DNA of 64,000 nucleotides from NCBI GenBank assembly GCA_027486555.1, contig JAIXOX010000117.1, forward strand, positions 1 to 64,000, in the 5' to 3' direction. How positions within the stretch are numbered: position 1 is the stretch's first letter; each line of letters begins with the position of its first letter. The notes beneath the pieces are model-generated. The model did not search any database and was not told the DNA's origin. It was given only the letters and a program-made list of their open reading frames with translations. This DNA is from Comamonadaceae bacterium. Lineage in GTDB: Bacteria; Pseudomonadota; Gammaproteobacteria; Burkholderiales; Burkholderiaceae_C. The position numbers and the translations under genes were made by a program. Shown in pieces: positions 16,617 to 25,667 of this stretch.

Positions 16617-17674
16617 GTGTGTTTCCTTGATGCCGCGAAGGTCGGGCAGGTTTGACGTTGACCGCTGCGGGCCGCCTGCAGCAAGGCCAAAGTGGCTTGC
16701 AGGGTGCGCCAGCCGTCCAGGGCCGAGCAGATTGGCTTTTCGCGCCGCTCTGCCACAGCGCGGAAATGCCGCAGCTGCTGCAAGTACACGTCGATCTCGT
16801 GTACCCGGCTTTGCTCGCGCATCATTTCGTGGTGCCAGTGGCGCTCGCCCTCGTAGCGCCAAAGCGCCAGATCGGGCAGTGACAGCGAGCCTTGCGTGCC
16901 CGATAAAAAGTGCGACTGCACGTTTTGACGCGGGTATTGACTTTGCTCGCCCGCACAAAAATCCCAGCACCAGGGAGACACTGCCGTGTCTGACACCGTC
17001 ATCACAGCTTGCGTGCCAGATGCAAATTCGAACAAGGCAGAGCCGGTGTCTTCTACTTCAAAACCCCGCACGGCGCTGGACAGGCTGCCTTGCACTGCAC
17101 GCACTTCGCCCAGCAGAAACACCAGCATGTCGATGTCATGGATCAGGTTGATCAGCACTGGCCCACCACCGGCTTGGCGGCGCCATGCCACATCAAAGTA
17201 TGCAGCGGGTTTATAAAAGTTGGCCATCACGTTGGCACTGAGCACTTGGCCCAAGCGACCGTCAGCAATGAGCTGACGGGCCCTTTGCAAGATGGGGTTG
17301 TGGCGGCGGTGGTGACCCACCAGCACCGGCACGCCGGTGCCTTGTTCGAGCTGTATCAGCCGCTCGGCGGCGGCCAGCGTGTCGGTCACCGGCTTTTCAA
17401 TCAGCACCGCGGTGCTGCTTGCCATGCAGTCAGCCGCCACCTCCACATGCGTGGCGTTGGGGGTGGCGATCACCACGCCCTGAGGGCGTGTGGCGTCCAG
17501 CAAACTTTGGTGGTTTTCAAAAACAGGGATGTTCCGTTCGGCGCACCACTGGTGACCGGCCTCACCTGGCTCGGCTACGCCCACCAGAGCGAACTCGGGT
17601 GTTTTCAGGATTCGCTCGATGTGCGTCCGGCCAATCACGCCAGCGCCAATCACGGCCAGAGGGAACTTTTGCAT
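16613..17674 (-). CDS. Gfo/Idh/MocA-family NAD(P)-dependent oxidoreductase
   Basis: The 353-residue enzyme has an N-terminal Rossmann fold (LAVIGAGVIGRTH at residues 6-18), the EKPVTDT motif with the family's catalytic-region Lys, and a C-terminal alpha/beta domain with GGGPVLINLIHDIDML carrying the His often used in catalysis. Substrates are usually sugars, cyclitols or related polyols. It is the first gene of the leftward set and overlaps iclR by 4 bases. With the neighbouring AroE-like and TIM-barrel genes it fits oxidation of a hydroxylated ring such as a cyclitol or quinate-like acid. The start at 17674 is the family-normal one. Confidence 0.85.
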   Translation of the reverse strand: MQKFPLAVIGAGVIGRTHIERILKTPEFALVGVAEPGEAGHQWCAERNIPVFENHQSLLDATRPQGVVIATPNATHVEVAADCMASSTAVLIEKPVTDTLAAAERLIQLEQGTGVPVLVGHHRRHNPILQRARQLIADGRLGQVLSANVMANFYKPAAYFDVAWRRQAGGGPVLINLIHDIDMLVFLLGEVRAVQGSLSSAVRGFEVEDTGSALFEFASGTQAVMTVSDTAVSPWCWDFCAGEQSQYPRQNVQSHFLSGTQGSLSLPDLALWRYEGERHWHHEMMREQSRVHEIDVYLQQLRHFRAVAERREKPICSALDGWRTLQATLALLQAARSGQRQTCPTFAASRKHT

Positions 17675-17725
17675 GGTGCTTTGCAGGGGAACAAGGGGTC
17701 TCAATGGCGCAAGTATATTGATTTT

Positions 17726-17758
17726 CGGAAATATATTCAAAAATGGAATTTAATTCCG
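17726..17758. promoter_or_regulatory. Two IclR-type palindromic operators in a divergent promoter region
   Basis: CGGAAATATATTCA (17726-17739) and TGGAATTTAATTCCG (17744-17758) are palindromic and share GGAA/TTCC half-sites. The second is perfect around one central base and resembles the E. coli IclR box (GGAAAT-N-ATTTCC). They lie in the 105-base gap between the leftward Gfo/Idh/MocA-iclR operon and the rightward AroE-like operon, so one IclR protein probably controls both. Confidence 0.55.
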
Positions 17759-17779
17759 TTTATATGTATCATCGCTGTC

Positions 17780-18586
17780 ATGAACACGAACAAGCCTTTG
17801 ACTCTGGACGGTGCTTCGCGCATCCATTTCATCGTGGGCGATCCGATTGCCCAAGTCAAATCGCCTGCGGGCGTGAGCCAGTCTTTTCAGGATGCGGGGC
17901 TAAACGCCTTGTGCATCCCGGCCCATGTGGCCCCGGCCGATCTGGCCGCCTGGACGGCGGGCGTGTCCTTGTGCAAAAACGTGGACGGCATCATCGTCAC
18001 GGTGCCGCACAAGTTTGCCTACTTTGATTTGTGCACCACCACCTCGGAGCGTGGAGCGTTTTTGAAATCCATCAACACCTTGCGCCGCAATGCCGATGGC
18101 TCTTGGCATGGCGACATGTTTGATGGCCAAGCCTATGTGCAGGCTTTGGCTTTGAAAGGCCTCAAGCTGGCGGGCCACAAAGCCTTGCTGGTGGGTGCAG
18201 GCGGTGCCGGTTCGGCCATCGCGTATGCCCTTGCCACAGGCGGTTTGCGCGAACTGGCCATCCATGACCAAGACACGGCGCGCCGCGATGCCTTGGTGCA
18301 GCGCCTGGCCTCGCTGGGCCAGTGCAGCGTGGTCGCAGGCAGCAGCGACCCGACAGGCTTTGACATCGCCATCAACGCCACGCCGATCGGCATGAAAGAG
18401 GGCGATCCGTACCCGATGGATGCTTCGAAGTTCAAGCCGGACATGTTTGTCGGTTGCGTGATCACCGCGCCCGCTGTGCCTCCGATGATTGCCGCAGCTC
18501 GTGCGCTGGGTTGCAACACCCTGACGGGTACAGAGATGTTTGCCCAAGTCAAAGGCCTGATGGTCGAATTTTTGATGGGGAAATGA
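17780..18586 (+). CDS. Divergent shikimate-dehydrogenase-like enzyme (AroE family paralogue)
   Basis: The 268-residue protein has the AroE fold: an N-terminal substrate domain, then GAGGAGSAIAYAL for NADP/NAD. The catalytic pair is kept as Lys78 (TVPHK) and Asp115 (DMFDG). The first of the two serines that hold the shikimate carboxylate in AroE is Val26 here (QVKSP). PHK and DMFDG replace the canonical PFK and NTDG, exactly as in the paralogue at 45454. It therefore probably oxidises a related but different hydroxy ring acid. ATG 17780 is 21 bases after the operator. It is followed after one base by a flavoprotein gene, suggesting sequential steps. Confidence 0.85.
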   Translation: MNTNKPLTLDGASRIHFIVGDPIAQVKSPAGVSQSFQDAGLNALCIPAHVAPADLAAWTAGVSLCKNVDGIIVTVPHKFAYFDLCTTTSERGAFLKSINTLRRNADGSWHGDMFDGQAYVQALALKGLKLAGHKALLVGAGGAGSAIAYALATGGLRELAIHDQDTARRDALVQRLASLGQCSVVAGSSDPTGFDIAINATPIGMKEGDPYPMDASKFKPDMFVGCVITAPAVPPMIAAARALGCNTLTGTEMFAQVKGLMVEFLMGK

Positions 18587-18587
18587 G

Positions 18588-20309
18588 ATGCAAGTCCTGA
18601 AGAACGGTCTGGATGGCTTGCAAGACGGCACCGAATTTGACCTGGTGGTCATCGGTGCGGGCGGTGCGGGCTTGTCGGCGGCGGTGTTTGCCGCCATCGA
18701 CGGCGCCAAAGTGTTGGTGGTCGAGCGCACCGAATTTGTGGGCGGCACCACCGCTTGGTCAGCGGGCACCACCTGGGTGCCGGGCACGCACCACGGTTCA
18801 GCAGTCAACCCAAACGACACCCTGGCCGATGTGACGACTTACCTGAACCACGCTGTGGGCTCGCAAGCGCCAGCGGCCTTGCGTGACGCCTTTTTGAAGA
18901 GCGGTCCCGAGGCTGTGGCCAAGATCGAAGCGCAGACCCCAGTGAGGTTCCGTCCTTACCCCAAGCACCCGGACTACATCAGCGATTTGCCTGGCTCGAC
19001 CTTGAACGGCCGTGCGCTGGAGCCCGTGCCTTTCGATGGCCGCTTGCTGGGCGAATTGTTCCCGCTGCTGCGCCCGCCGATTCCTGAATTCACGGTGCTC
19101 GGCGGCATGATGGTGGACCGCACCGACATCAACCATTTGCTGGCCATGACCCAGTCCTGGCCCTCGTTCAAACATTCGCTCAGCATCCTGTGGCGGCATC
19201 TGCGCGATCGCATGTCCCACGCCCGCGGCACCCGTTTGGTGATGGGCAACGCCTTGGTGGGCCACTTGCTGCATGCCTTGTCGAAGCAAGGCACTGCGAC
19301 CTTGGCGCTCAAGACCTCGGTCGATGCGCTCGAGCGTGACGACAAAGGCCGCGTGGTGGCCGTGTGTTTGAGCAGCGCCACTGGCAAGGCCCGAGTGCTG
19401 GCCAAGCGTGGCGTGGTGCTGGCCAGTGGCGGTTTCAACCGCGACCCGGTTTTGCGCGCTGAAAAATTGCCCTGCATTCCCGCCGAGTGGTGCCCCGCCG
19501 CGCCCGGCCACACTGGCGAGGCACTCGCTTTGGCGCGGGGCTTGGGCGCCGTTGAAGGGCAGGGCGCACAAAGCCCGGCCTTCTGGGCGCCGGTGTCTTT
19601 GCGCCAACGCCCCGATGGCAGCACCGCCGTGTTCCCGCACTTTGTGATGGACCGCGCCAAGCCCGGCATGATCACCGTCAACCAGGCGGGTCAGCGCTTT
19701 GTGAACGAGAGCACTTCTTACCACCTGTTTGCGCTGGGCATGCAGTCGGCCCAGCAAGCCATTCCCGCCTACTTGATCGCCGATGCCAAAGCCCTGCGCC
19801 AATATGGCGTGGGCATGGTGCGACCGGGTGGTAAAGGCTTGGCACCTTTCTTGGCCGATGGTTACCTCACCGAAGGCAACAGCTTGCAAGAGTTGGCGGA
19901 CAAGCTGTGTATTTCGGCAGACGGTTTGGCTCTATCAGTTGCCAACAACAATGCCTTTGCGCGAGTGGGGGTGGACACCCAGTTCCAGCGAGGTGTCACG
20001 GCCTACCAGCAGAACATAGGTGATGCCGCAGCCGGTGGCCTCAACCCTAACCTAGGTGAGATGAACGAAGGCCCTTACTACGCCGTCAAGCTCTACCCTG
20101 GTGACATTGGCGCAGCGCAAGGCTTGCAGACCAACGAACATGCCCAGGTGCTCAACGCACAGGGTCAATGCATCGCCGGTTTGTATGCGGTGGGCAATGA
20201 CATGAATTCCATCATGGGCGGTGTCTACCCTGCGCCCGGTATCACGATTGGCCCGGCATTGGTCTTTGCCAGCCTGGCTGTGAAAAATGCACTCGCAGAC
20301 GCTTCATGA
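18588..20309 (+). CDS. FAD-dependent ketosteroid-dehydrogenase-like oxidoreductase
   Basis: The 573-residue flavoprotein has the FAD motif GAGGAG at residues 23-28 with Glu46 binding the ribose, ERTEFVGGTTAWSAG, RGTRLVMGNALVGHL, and a C-terminal GGVYPAPGITIG with Tyr547 and Gly551. The Tyr-Pro-x-x-Gly block matches the ketone-binding site of 3-ketosteroid delta1-dehydrogenases; fumarate reductases lack it. It likely removes two hydrogens next to a ring ketone. The gene begins one base after the AroE-like gene, whose product could be that ketone. The annotation 'fumarate reductase subunit A', common for such proteins, is less likely. Confidence 0.85.
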   Translation: MQVLKNGLDGLQDGTEFDLVVIGAGGAGLSAAVFAAIDGAKVLVVERTEFVGGTTAWSAGTTWVPGTHHGSAVNPNDTLADVTTYLNHAVGSQAPAALRDAFLKSGPEAVAKIEAQTPVRFRPYPKHPDYISDLPGSTLNGRALEPVPFDGRLLGELFPLLRPPIPEFTVLGGMMVDRTDINHLLAMTQSWPSFKHSLSILWRHLRDRMSHARGTRLVMGNALVGHLLHALSKQGTATLALKTSVDALERDDKGRVVAVCLSSATGKARVLAKRGVVLASGGFNRDPVLRAEKLPCIPAEWCPAAPGHTGEALALARGLGAVEGQGAQSPAFWAPVSLRQRPDGSTAVFPHFVMDRAKPGMITVNQAGQRFVNESTSYHLFALGMQSAQQAIPAYLIADAKALRQYGVGMVRPGGKGLAPFLADGYLTEGNSLQELADKLCISADGLALSVANNNAFARVGVDTQFQRGVTAYQQNIGDAAAGGLNPNLGEMNEGPYYAVKLYPGDIGAAQGLQTNEHAQVLNAQGQCIAGLYAVGNDMNSIMGGVYPAPGITIGPALVFASLAVKNALADAS

Positions 20310-20614
20310 GCAAGAGCACAAAATGTCCTGTTCATAGCGTGAATCGTCGTGTCCCAGTGGCATGGGCGTTGTCAAAATTTGACGGTTGCAAGTCCTCTGG
20401 ATTGAGGCCTCTGAACAGATCAGCGTTTACCCTTGATGCGTTCGTTTGTCGAACGGTTTCTAATAGGTTGACCGTACTTTTTAGGGTCTGTATGGATCGA
20501 AATGTGGATAGACCCTTTTAAAGTGCATTGACCTGAGGGTTCTGCACAAGCGTGAAACCCATGGGTCCGGGTGATTGGACTAGAGTCTTTTTTATGAAAC
20601 TTGATGGAGACAAA
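20310..20614. other. Intergenic region before tctC
   Basis: These 305 bases hold no credible gene. They contain a palindrome and a promoter-like sequence (20439-20496) and the tctC ribosome binding site. The tct genes may therefore have their own promoter although they share orientation with the AroE-like/flavoprotein pair. Confidence 0.6.
20439..20496 (+). promoter_or_regulatory. Candidate promoter with upstream palindrome for tctCBA
   Basis: CGTTCG and CGAACG (20439-20455) form a perfect inverted repeat with a 5-base centre. It is followed by TTGACC (20468-20473), a 17-base spacer and TATGGA (20491-20496). The -35 and spacing are good, the -10 is weak. The position just upstream of a -35 suits an activator site. 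The regulator is unknown. Confidence 0.4.
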
Positions 20615-21628
20615 ATGACCTTGAAGAAACGACAATTTCTGAGCGCTGCCTTGCTGGCCGTCACAGCGGTCACCGTGGGTGGTCAAGCCATGGCTCAAGC
20701 CTATCCCGCCCGTGATGTGACTGCAGTGATCCAGTGGGGCGCTGGTGGCGGTACCGACGTGGCCATGCGCGGCTATGCGCCCTATGCAGAAGAAGCTCTG
20801 GGCCGAAAAATCGTGCTGCAAAACAAACCCGGTGCCGCTGGTGTGATTGGCGCAAACTTTGTATTGCAACAGCCTGCAGATGGTTACACCATTTTGATGG
20901 GTGCCGAGCCTCAAGCGCTGTTCCGCGTGATGGGCGTGGCCGATTTTGATTACGATAAATTCACCCCGATCAACATCGCTGCAGTGGCCAACACCATTTT
21001 GTTGGTGGCACGTCCCAATGCACCTTGGAACACCACTCAGGATTTGATCAGCCATGTGCAGGCCAACCCCAACAAGGTTAAGCAATACCTTGCTGGACAA
21101 GGTACGGTGCCTTTCACCATGAATGCCATGGTCACCACGTTGACCAAATTTGAAACCATCAAAGTGCCCTTTGACGGTGAAGGTCCTGCGATTGCCGCCC
21201 TTTCAGGGGGGCACGTTGACATCGGATTCATCGCTTCAGGCCCTGCCATTGAGCACATCAAGGCTGGTCGTCTGAAAGCGCTGGGTGTGGTGGACAGCAA
21301 GTCTTTTCAGGGTATTGCACCCGTGACAGATGCGCCGTCACTCAAGAACATCACCAAGTTCTTGCCTTGGGGCTCGTGGTACGGCGTCTTTGTGCGCAAA
21401 GAGACACCTGAAGATGTCAAGGCCAAATTGGTGGCCGCCTTCAAGAAGGCCGGTGATAACCCCCAATACCGCGACATGATGACCGGCCGCGGCACCACCA
21501 TGCTCAACATCAGTGGTGCTGAGGCCGAACGGTTCATTAAAAAGTTCCAGTCCACCACCGCTTGGTTATACCAAGGTGCGGGCGCTGCCAAAGTGGACCC
21601 GGCCACCTTAGGCATCCCCAAACCTTGA
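20615..21628 (+). CDS. tctC: Tripartite tricarboxylate transporter substrate-binding protein (TctC/Bug family)
   Basis: This 337-residue periplasmic protein has a signal peptide (KKRQFLSAALLAVTAVTVGG, cleavage after AMAQA). The Bug-family fold shows WGAGGGTDVAMR at the ligand entrance, NKPGAAGVIG and DGYTILMG. It binds an organic acid and hands it to TctBA. The Bug family is greatly expanded in Burkholderiales. MTLKKR at 20615 is chosen because GGAGA lies at the right distance and the signal peptide starts there. It is followed by tctB and tctA. The ligand is probably a carboxylic acid used by the AroE-like/flavoprotein pair upstream. Confidence 0.9.
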   Translation: MTLKKRQFLSAALLAVTAVTVGGQAMAQAYPARDVTAVIQWGAGGGTDVAMRGYAPYAEEALGRKIVLQNKPGAAGVIGANFVLQQPADGYTILMGAEPQALFRVMGVADFDYDKFTPINIAAVANTILLVARPNAPWNTTQDLISHVQANPNKVKQYLAGQGTVPFTMNAMVTTLTKFETIKVPFDGEGPAIAALSGGHVDIGFIASGPAIEHIKAGRLKALGVVDSKSFQGIAPVTDAPSLKNITKFLPWGSWYGVFVRKETPEDVKAKLVAAFKKAGDNPQYRDMMTGRGTTMLNISGAEAERFIKKFQSTTAWLYQGAGAAKVDPATLGIPKP

Positions 21629-21722
21629 TGCAGATAGCCACATCAGGCACCCCTTTGTGGTGGCCTGATGTGCCTGCTTCACTGAGTCCGTTAAGGGCAT
21701 TTTTGTTTAAGGATTATTTATC

Positions 21723-22232
21723 ATGAGCACCAACCCTCCGCGAATGCCGGGCGAATTGAGTTTCATGGCACTGGTTGTGGTGTTCAGTGCATTCATGCTC
21801 TGGTCCTCCTTCCGCATTTCCAAATTTGATTCTATTTCTTCACCTGGCGTCTTCCCAATGCTCTGCGCTGGTTTGATGCTGGTGACTGGCCTGATGAGTT
21901 TGCGCCAGGCATGGAAGGCTTCACCAAGTGCCGATACCCATCGAACGGTGTTTCAACAGTTTGTGATTCAGTTAGCGCCCTTGAAGCTAGTTTTATTCGT
22001 AGCACTGATTGTGGGTTACATGTTGGCGCTGGAAGTGACAGGATTTTTGTTTTCATCCTACGCGTTTCTTCTGATGTCGATGCAGGTTCTGGGCAGCAAG
22101 AAGATTGTTGTCAATCTCTGGGTCAGTGCCTTGGTCCTTTTTTGTATTTTCATTGTTTTTCGCACTGCGTTTTCTGTGGTGTTACCTGCAGGCTCCTTAT
22201 TAGGTCCTTACACGCCGGAGTTTTTGAAATAA
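21723..22232 (+). CDS. tctB: Tripartite tricarboxylate transporter small membrane subunit
   Basis: The 169-residue protein has four hydrophobic segments (about residues 14-30, 42-60, 84-105 and 128-150) and the ISSPGVFPML motif near residue 39 typical of TctB. With TctA it forms the inner-membrane part of the sodium- or proton-driven TTT system. The stop codon overlaps the tctA start (TAATG), as is normal for this pair. The start is preceded by AAGGAT. Confidence 0.88.
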   Translation: MSTNPPRMPGELSFMALVVVFSAFMLWSSFRISKFDSISSPGVFPMLCAGLMLVTGLMSLRQAWKASPSADTHRTVFQQFVIQLAPLKLVLFVALIVGYMLALEVTGFLFSSYAFLLMSMQVLGSKKIVVNLWVSALVLFCIFIVFRTAFSVVLPAGSLLGPYTPEFLK

Positions 22233-23722
22233 TGGAAGCCCTCGGTTATTTTTTCATGTCATGGTTAGACGTAAAAATGCTGCTGCTGACGGCAGCGGGT
22301 ACTTTTGCAGGTATCTACATCGGCGCTATTCCGGGGCTGTCGGTCACCATGGCCGTGTCCATTTTGATTTCATTCACATTCAGGTGGGACATCAACGAAG
22401 CGCTCGCGCTGATCTCGGGCATTTATCTGGGGGGTGTGTATGGCGGCTCTCGAAGCGCAATTTTGTTGAACATTCCTGGCGCGCCAGCTGCCATTGCCAC
22501 AGGTTTGGATGGCTATCCCTTGGCCAAACGTGGCGAAGCAGGGCAGGCCATTGGGTTGACCACAGTGGTCTCGGTTTATGGCGGTTTCATCGGCATTTTG
22601 GCCTTGGCCATCGCAGCGCCGGCCGTGGCCGATTTGGCCTTGATGTTTGGACCACGCGAGTATCTTTTGTTGGCCTTGTGGGGCATTTTGCTGGTCGGCA
22701 GCTTGTCTGGGCAATCGCTGTCCAAGGGGATTTTCTCAGGCGCATTGGGTGCGCTCATTGCTTGTGTGGGCCTGGACCCGATGACCGGTGAAAACCGCCT
22801 GACTTTTGGCAGCCTTCAGATGTCGGCGGGCATTTCTTATGTGGCCGCCATGATTGGTTTTTTTGGTGTGGCCGAGGTGATCGCGCAAATCCATCAGTTG
22901 GATTTGAAGCCGGTCAAGCAAAACGTGAGCAAAATCATCCCTTCATGGGGCTTGCTGAAAAAATACCTGCCATTGGCCACACGAACATCTGGGATTGGCG
23001 TAGTGGTGGGTGCTTTGCCTGGTGCGGGCGGTGATATTGCCGCTTTGATGGCCTACGACCATGCCAAGCGCACGGTCAAAAATCCTTCACGGCCCTTTGG
23101 CGAAGGTGCATACGAAGGCCTTGTGGCACCTGAATCAGCAAACAATGCGGCTGTCGGTGGTGCTTATATTCCGATGATGACACTGGGTATCCCGGGAGAT
23201 GCCGTGACTGCTGTGATCATTGGCGCGCTCTACATTCATGGCCTCAAACCCGGTCCGATGCTGATGATCGAGACCCCTCACTTGTTCTGGTTTGTGGTGG
23301 GATCGCTCACATTGGCGAATATTTTCTTGCTGATCTTTGGCCTCACTGGTATCAAGATTTTTGCCAAGATTGTGGAGACCCCCAAGCCCGTTTTGTTGCC
23401 CTTGATTTTGGTCTTGTCGGCGGTGGGGGCCTATGCCATCAACAACAACCCGGTCGATGTTTACTGGATGTTGGGCTTCGGTGTGTTGGGTTACTTCCTG
23501 AAGATGTACGGCTTCCAAGTGGGTCCCGTGGTTCTTGGCATGATTTTGGGCCCGATGATGGACCGCAGTTACCGCCAGGCCATGATGGCCACCAACAACG
23601 ATGGGTGGTTGTTTGTCTCCGAGTTTTTCACAACGCCCCTTTCAGCAATCATTCTGGCGGCAGTCGTGTTCACCTTGGTCAGCCAAACGCAATGGTGGAA
23701 GCGTCTTCGCGGACTCAACTGA
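22232..23722 (+). CDS. tctA: Tripartite tricarboxylate transporter large membrane subunit
   Basis: The 496-residue polytopic protein has the two TctA signature repeats: GAIPGLSVTMAVSIL near residue 33 and GALPGAGGDIAALMAYDHAK near residue 260, plus the APESANNAAVGGAYIPM and LGIPGDAVTAV segments. It is the transport channel of the TctABC system and is full length. ATG 22232 shares a base with the tctB stop. No clear terminator follows in the 190 bases before the opposing gene. Confidence 0.92.
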   Translation: MEALGYFFMSWLDVKMLLLTAAGTFAGIYIGAIPGLSVTMAVSILISFTFRWDINEALALISGIYLGGVYGGSRSAILLNIPGAPAAIATGLDGYPLAKRGEAGQAIGLTTVVSVYGGFIGILALAIAAPAVADLALMFGPREYLLLALWGILLVGSLSGQSLSKGIFSGALGALIACVGLDPMTGENRLTFGSLQMSAGISYVAAMIGFFGVAEVIAQIHQLDLKPVKQNVSKIIPSWGLLKKYLPLATRTSGIGVVVGALPGAGGDIAALMAYDHAKRTVKNPSRPFGEGAYEGLVAPESANNAAVGGAYIPMMTLGIPGDAVTAVIIGALYIHGLKPGPMLMIETPHLFWFVVGSLTLANIFLLIFGLTGIKIFAKIVETPKPVLLPLILVLSAVGAYAINNNPVDVYWMLGFGVLGYFLKMYGFQVGPVVLGMILGPMMDRSYRQAMMATNNDGWLFVSEFFTTPLSAIILAAVVFTLVSQTQWWKRLRGLN

Positions 23723-23912
23723 TCGTTCTGCAGACTTGTCTTGCAAGGATCAGCCAATGACTTGAAGACCGTCATACCGCAGCGTTCGCCCATTTTGGTG
23801 GCACTCAGGCGCGGGTGAGCAGCGTCAAAGGCCTCAATGATGTGAAGACATTTTTTAGACCCGCAATCCGATCACGCGAGTCCAATGGTTCTGGCGCAAC
23901 GGTCATCCAGGG

Positions 23913-24794
23913 TTAGGCCTTTGGACGCTTGACCAGCAGCGCCACCAACTCAGGCACCAGCGCATTCGGGTCGCCTTCCTTGCAAGCGGTCTCCAGCGTA
24001 TTTTTAACCGCTTTAGCCACGGTGTGGTCGGCCTGCGTGTCGATGGCCATCTGGTTGTAATAGCTCAAGTCCTTGAGGGCGTTGCTCATGCTGAACCGCA
24101 GGCCCGAGGTGTCGCCAGAAGTCAGAGTGGGTTTGAGGCGGTCGAGCGCAGCGCCCCAACCACCGCCTTTGGACAGCACTTCCACAAAGGTGTGGGCGTC
24201 CACGCCCGCACGTTGCGCGCAGGCTGCGGCTTCGGCCAGCAAAGTCACGGTGCCCAGCGACACGTAGTTGTGCAACAGCTTCATGCGGTGGCCCGAGCCA
24301 ATCGGGCCGGTGTGCACGATGTTCTCTGCAAAGCAGGCCAGGATGGGTTTGCAGGTTTCAAACAAGGCCGCATCGCCACCCACCAGCAAGTTCAAACGGC
24401 CTTCGGCGGCCTCTTTGGGGGTGCGCGTCATGGGTGAATCAAGAAACTGCCCGCCCTGGGCGATGACCAAGGCCGCGACTTTTTCGGTGGAGGCGGGCAC
24501 GGCAGTGGAGCAGTCGATGACGATGGTGCCCGGGCGCATGCCCTTCAGAACACCGTCTTCACCCAGCAGCACCGCTTCTACCTGTGGCGTGCCGGTCACG
24601 CAAAGGATGATCACATCCGATAGCGCGGCGAGGGCCTGGGGCGTGGTGCAGGTGCGTGCGCCAGCGGCCAGCAGGGTGTCCAGCGGTTGGTTGCCAGGGT
24701 GTTCCAGCACCGTCAGGCTTTGCCCGTGCTTGAGCAAATTGCTTGCGATACCGTGGCCCATCATGCCAATGCCGATCATGCCGATTGTTTTCAT
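23913..24794 (-). CDS. 3-hydroxyisobutyrate-dehydrogenase-family NAD(P) oxidoreductase
   Basis: The 293-residue protein has an N-terminal Rossmann fold GMIGIGMMGHGIASNL (residues 4-19), the substrate-binding DSPMTRTPKEAAEGRL (usual form DAPVSGG), and the active-site Lys in GSGHRMKLLHNYV. Relatives oxidise 3-hydroxyisobutyrate, tartronate semialdehyde or other beta-hydroxy acids. The altered DSPMTR loop suggests an unusual substrate. It is the last gene of the leftward run starting at 34438, 92 bases after an SDR gene. GGAG precedes the start. Confidence 0.82.
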   Translation of the reverse strand: MKTIGMIGIGMMGHGIASNLLKHGQSLTVLEHPGNQPLDTLLAAGARTCTTPQALAALSDVIILCVTGTPQVEAVLLGEDGVLKGMRPGTIVIDCSTAVPASTEKVAALVIAQGGQFLDSPMTRTPKEAAEGRLNLLVGGDAALFETCKPILACFAENIVHTGPIGSGHRMKLLHNYVSLGTVTLLAEAAACAQRAGVDAHTFVEVLSKGGGWGAALDRLKPTLTSGDTSGLRFSMSNALKDLSYYNQMAIDTQADHTVAKAVKNTLETACKEGDPNALVPELVALLVKRPKA

Positions 24795-24886
24795 GCTTGC
24801 TCCAAGTTATTGCTTGCAAGTATGAAATGTACCAAGCTCAAACCCCTGTCACCTCTGACGCTTCGGGGGTTTCGCTTTTGAGCGTT

Positions 24887-25666
24887 TCACATCTGGGCCA
24901 GCAAGCCGCCATCGATCGCCAGCGTCTGGCCATTCACATACCCCGCTGCAGGGGACACCAGAAACAAGACCACAGGGGCGATGTCTTCTGGCGTGGCCCA
25001 ACGCGCTTGTGGCACTTCTTGGCGCAAGAAATCCTCAAAACCTTCGCGCTGCTGCAGTCCCGCTGTGAATTCGGTGCGCACAAAGCCAGGCGCAATTGCA
25101 TTGGCCGTGATGCCGCTGGCGCCGTACTCGACCGCGATCGCGCGGGCCATGGCTCCCAAAGCGGCCTTGGCTGTGGAGTAAGCGCCAATGAGCGGCATGG
25201 TGGATTGTCCAGAGACCGACGAGGTCATGACGACACGGCCAAAACCCCGAGCACACATGCCGGGCAAAAACACCCGACAGCAGTTGAACGCACCGCCAAC
25301 ATGGACGTCTTGGATCTGTTGCCACTCTTGCCGGCTCATCTCCACCAGGGCTTTGCGATTTTGGTTGCCTGCATTGTTCACCAGGATGTCGACCGACCAG
25401 CCCGCGGTGTCCAGAGCTTGCGCTGCAGTCTGAACAGCAGTCATATCAGCGACATCAAAGCAGGCTGAACGCGCCTCAATGCCCAGCGCCTGCAGGCTGT
25501 GTACGGCATCGTCTGCGGCTTGCGCGTTCAGGTCATTGATCAGCACGCGCGCTCCGGCATGCCCAAGCGCCGTGCCGATGGCCAAGCCAATGCCTCTGGC
25601 CGAACCGGTGATCAAAGCGGTCCGACCTTGCAGGCCAAACGATTGCGAGAGATAAGTTGGATTCAT
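24887..25666 (-). CDS. SDR-family oxidoreductase
   Basis: The 259-residue classical short-chain dehydrogenase has TGSARGIG (cofactor), NNAG, the catalytic Ser in TSSVSGQ, YSTAK with Tyr and Lys, and PGFVRTEF. Asp in NDLNAQ after beta-2 favours NAD over NADP. Likely an alcohol dehydrogenase or ketoreductase in the catabolic pathway of this operon. It begins one base after the stop of the SDR at 25668. Confidence 0.85.
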   Translation of the reverse strand: MNPTYLSQSFGLQGRTALITGSARGIGLAIGTALGHAGARVLINDLNAQAADDAVHSLQALGIEARSACFDVADMTAVQTAAQALDTAGWSVDILVNNAGNQNRKALVEMSRQEWQQIQDVHVGGAFNCCRVFLPGMCARGFGRVVMTSSVSGQSTMPLIGAYSTAKAALGAMARAIAVEYGASGITANAIAPGFVRTEFTAGLQQREGFEDFLRQEVPQARWATPEDIAPVVLFLVSPAAGYVNGQTLAIDGGLLAQM

Positions 25667-25667
25667 G

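Noticed and set aside
18588-20309. Calling the flavoprotein a fumarate reductase subunit
   Set aside because: No partner iron-sulfur or haem subunit is near, and the C-terminal Tyr-Pro-x-x-Gly block fits ketosteroid-dehydrogenase-like enzymes better.
23723-23912. Possible small gene or terminator after tctA
   Set aside because: No frame with start, ribosome binding site and protein-like sequence, and no clear stem with a T-tract.
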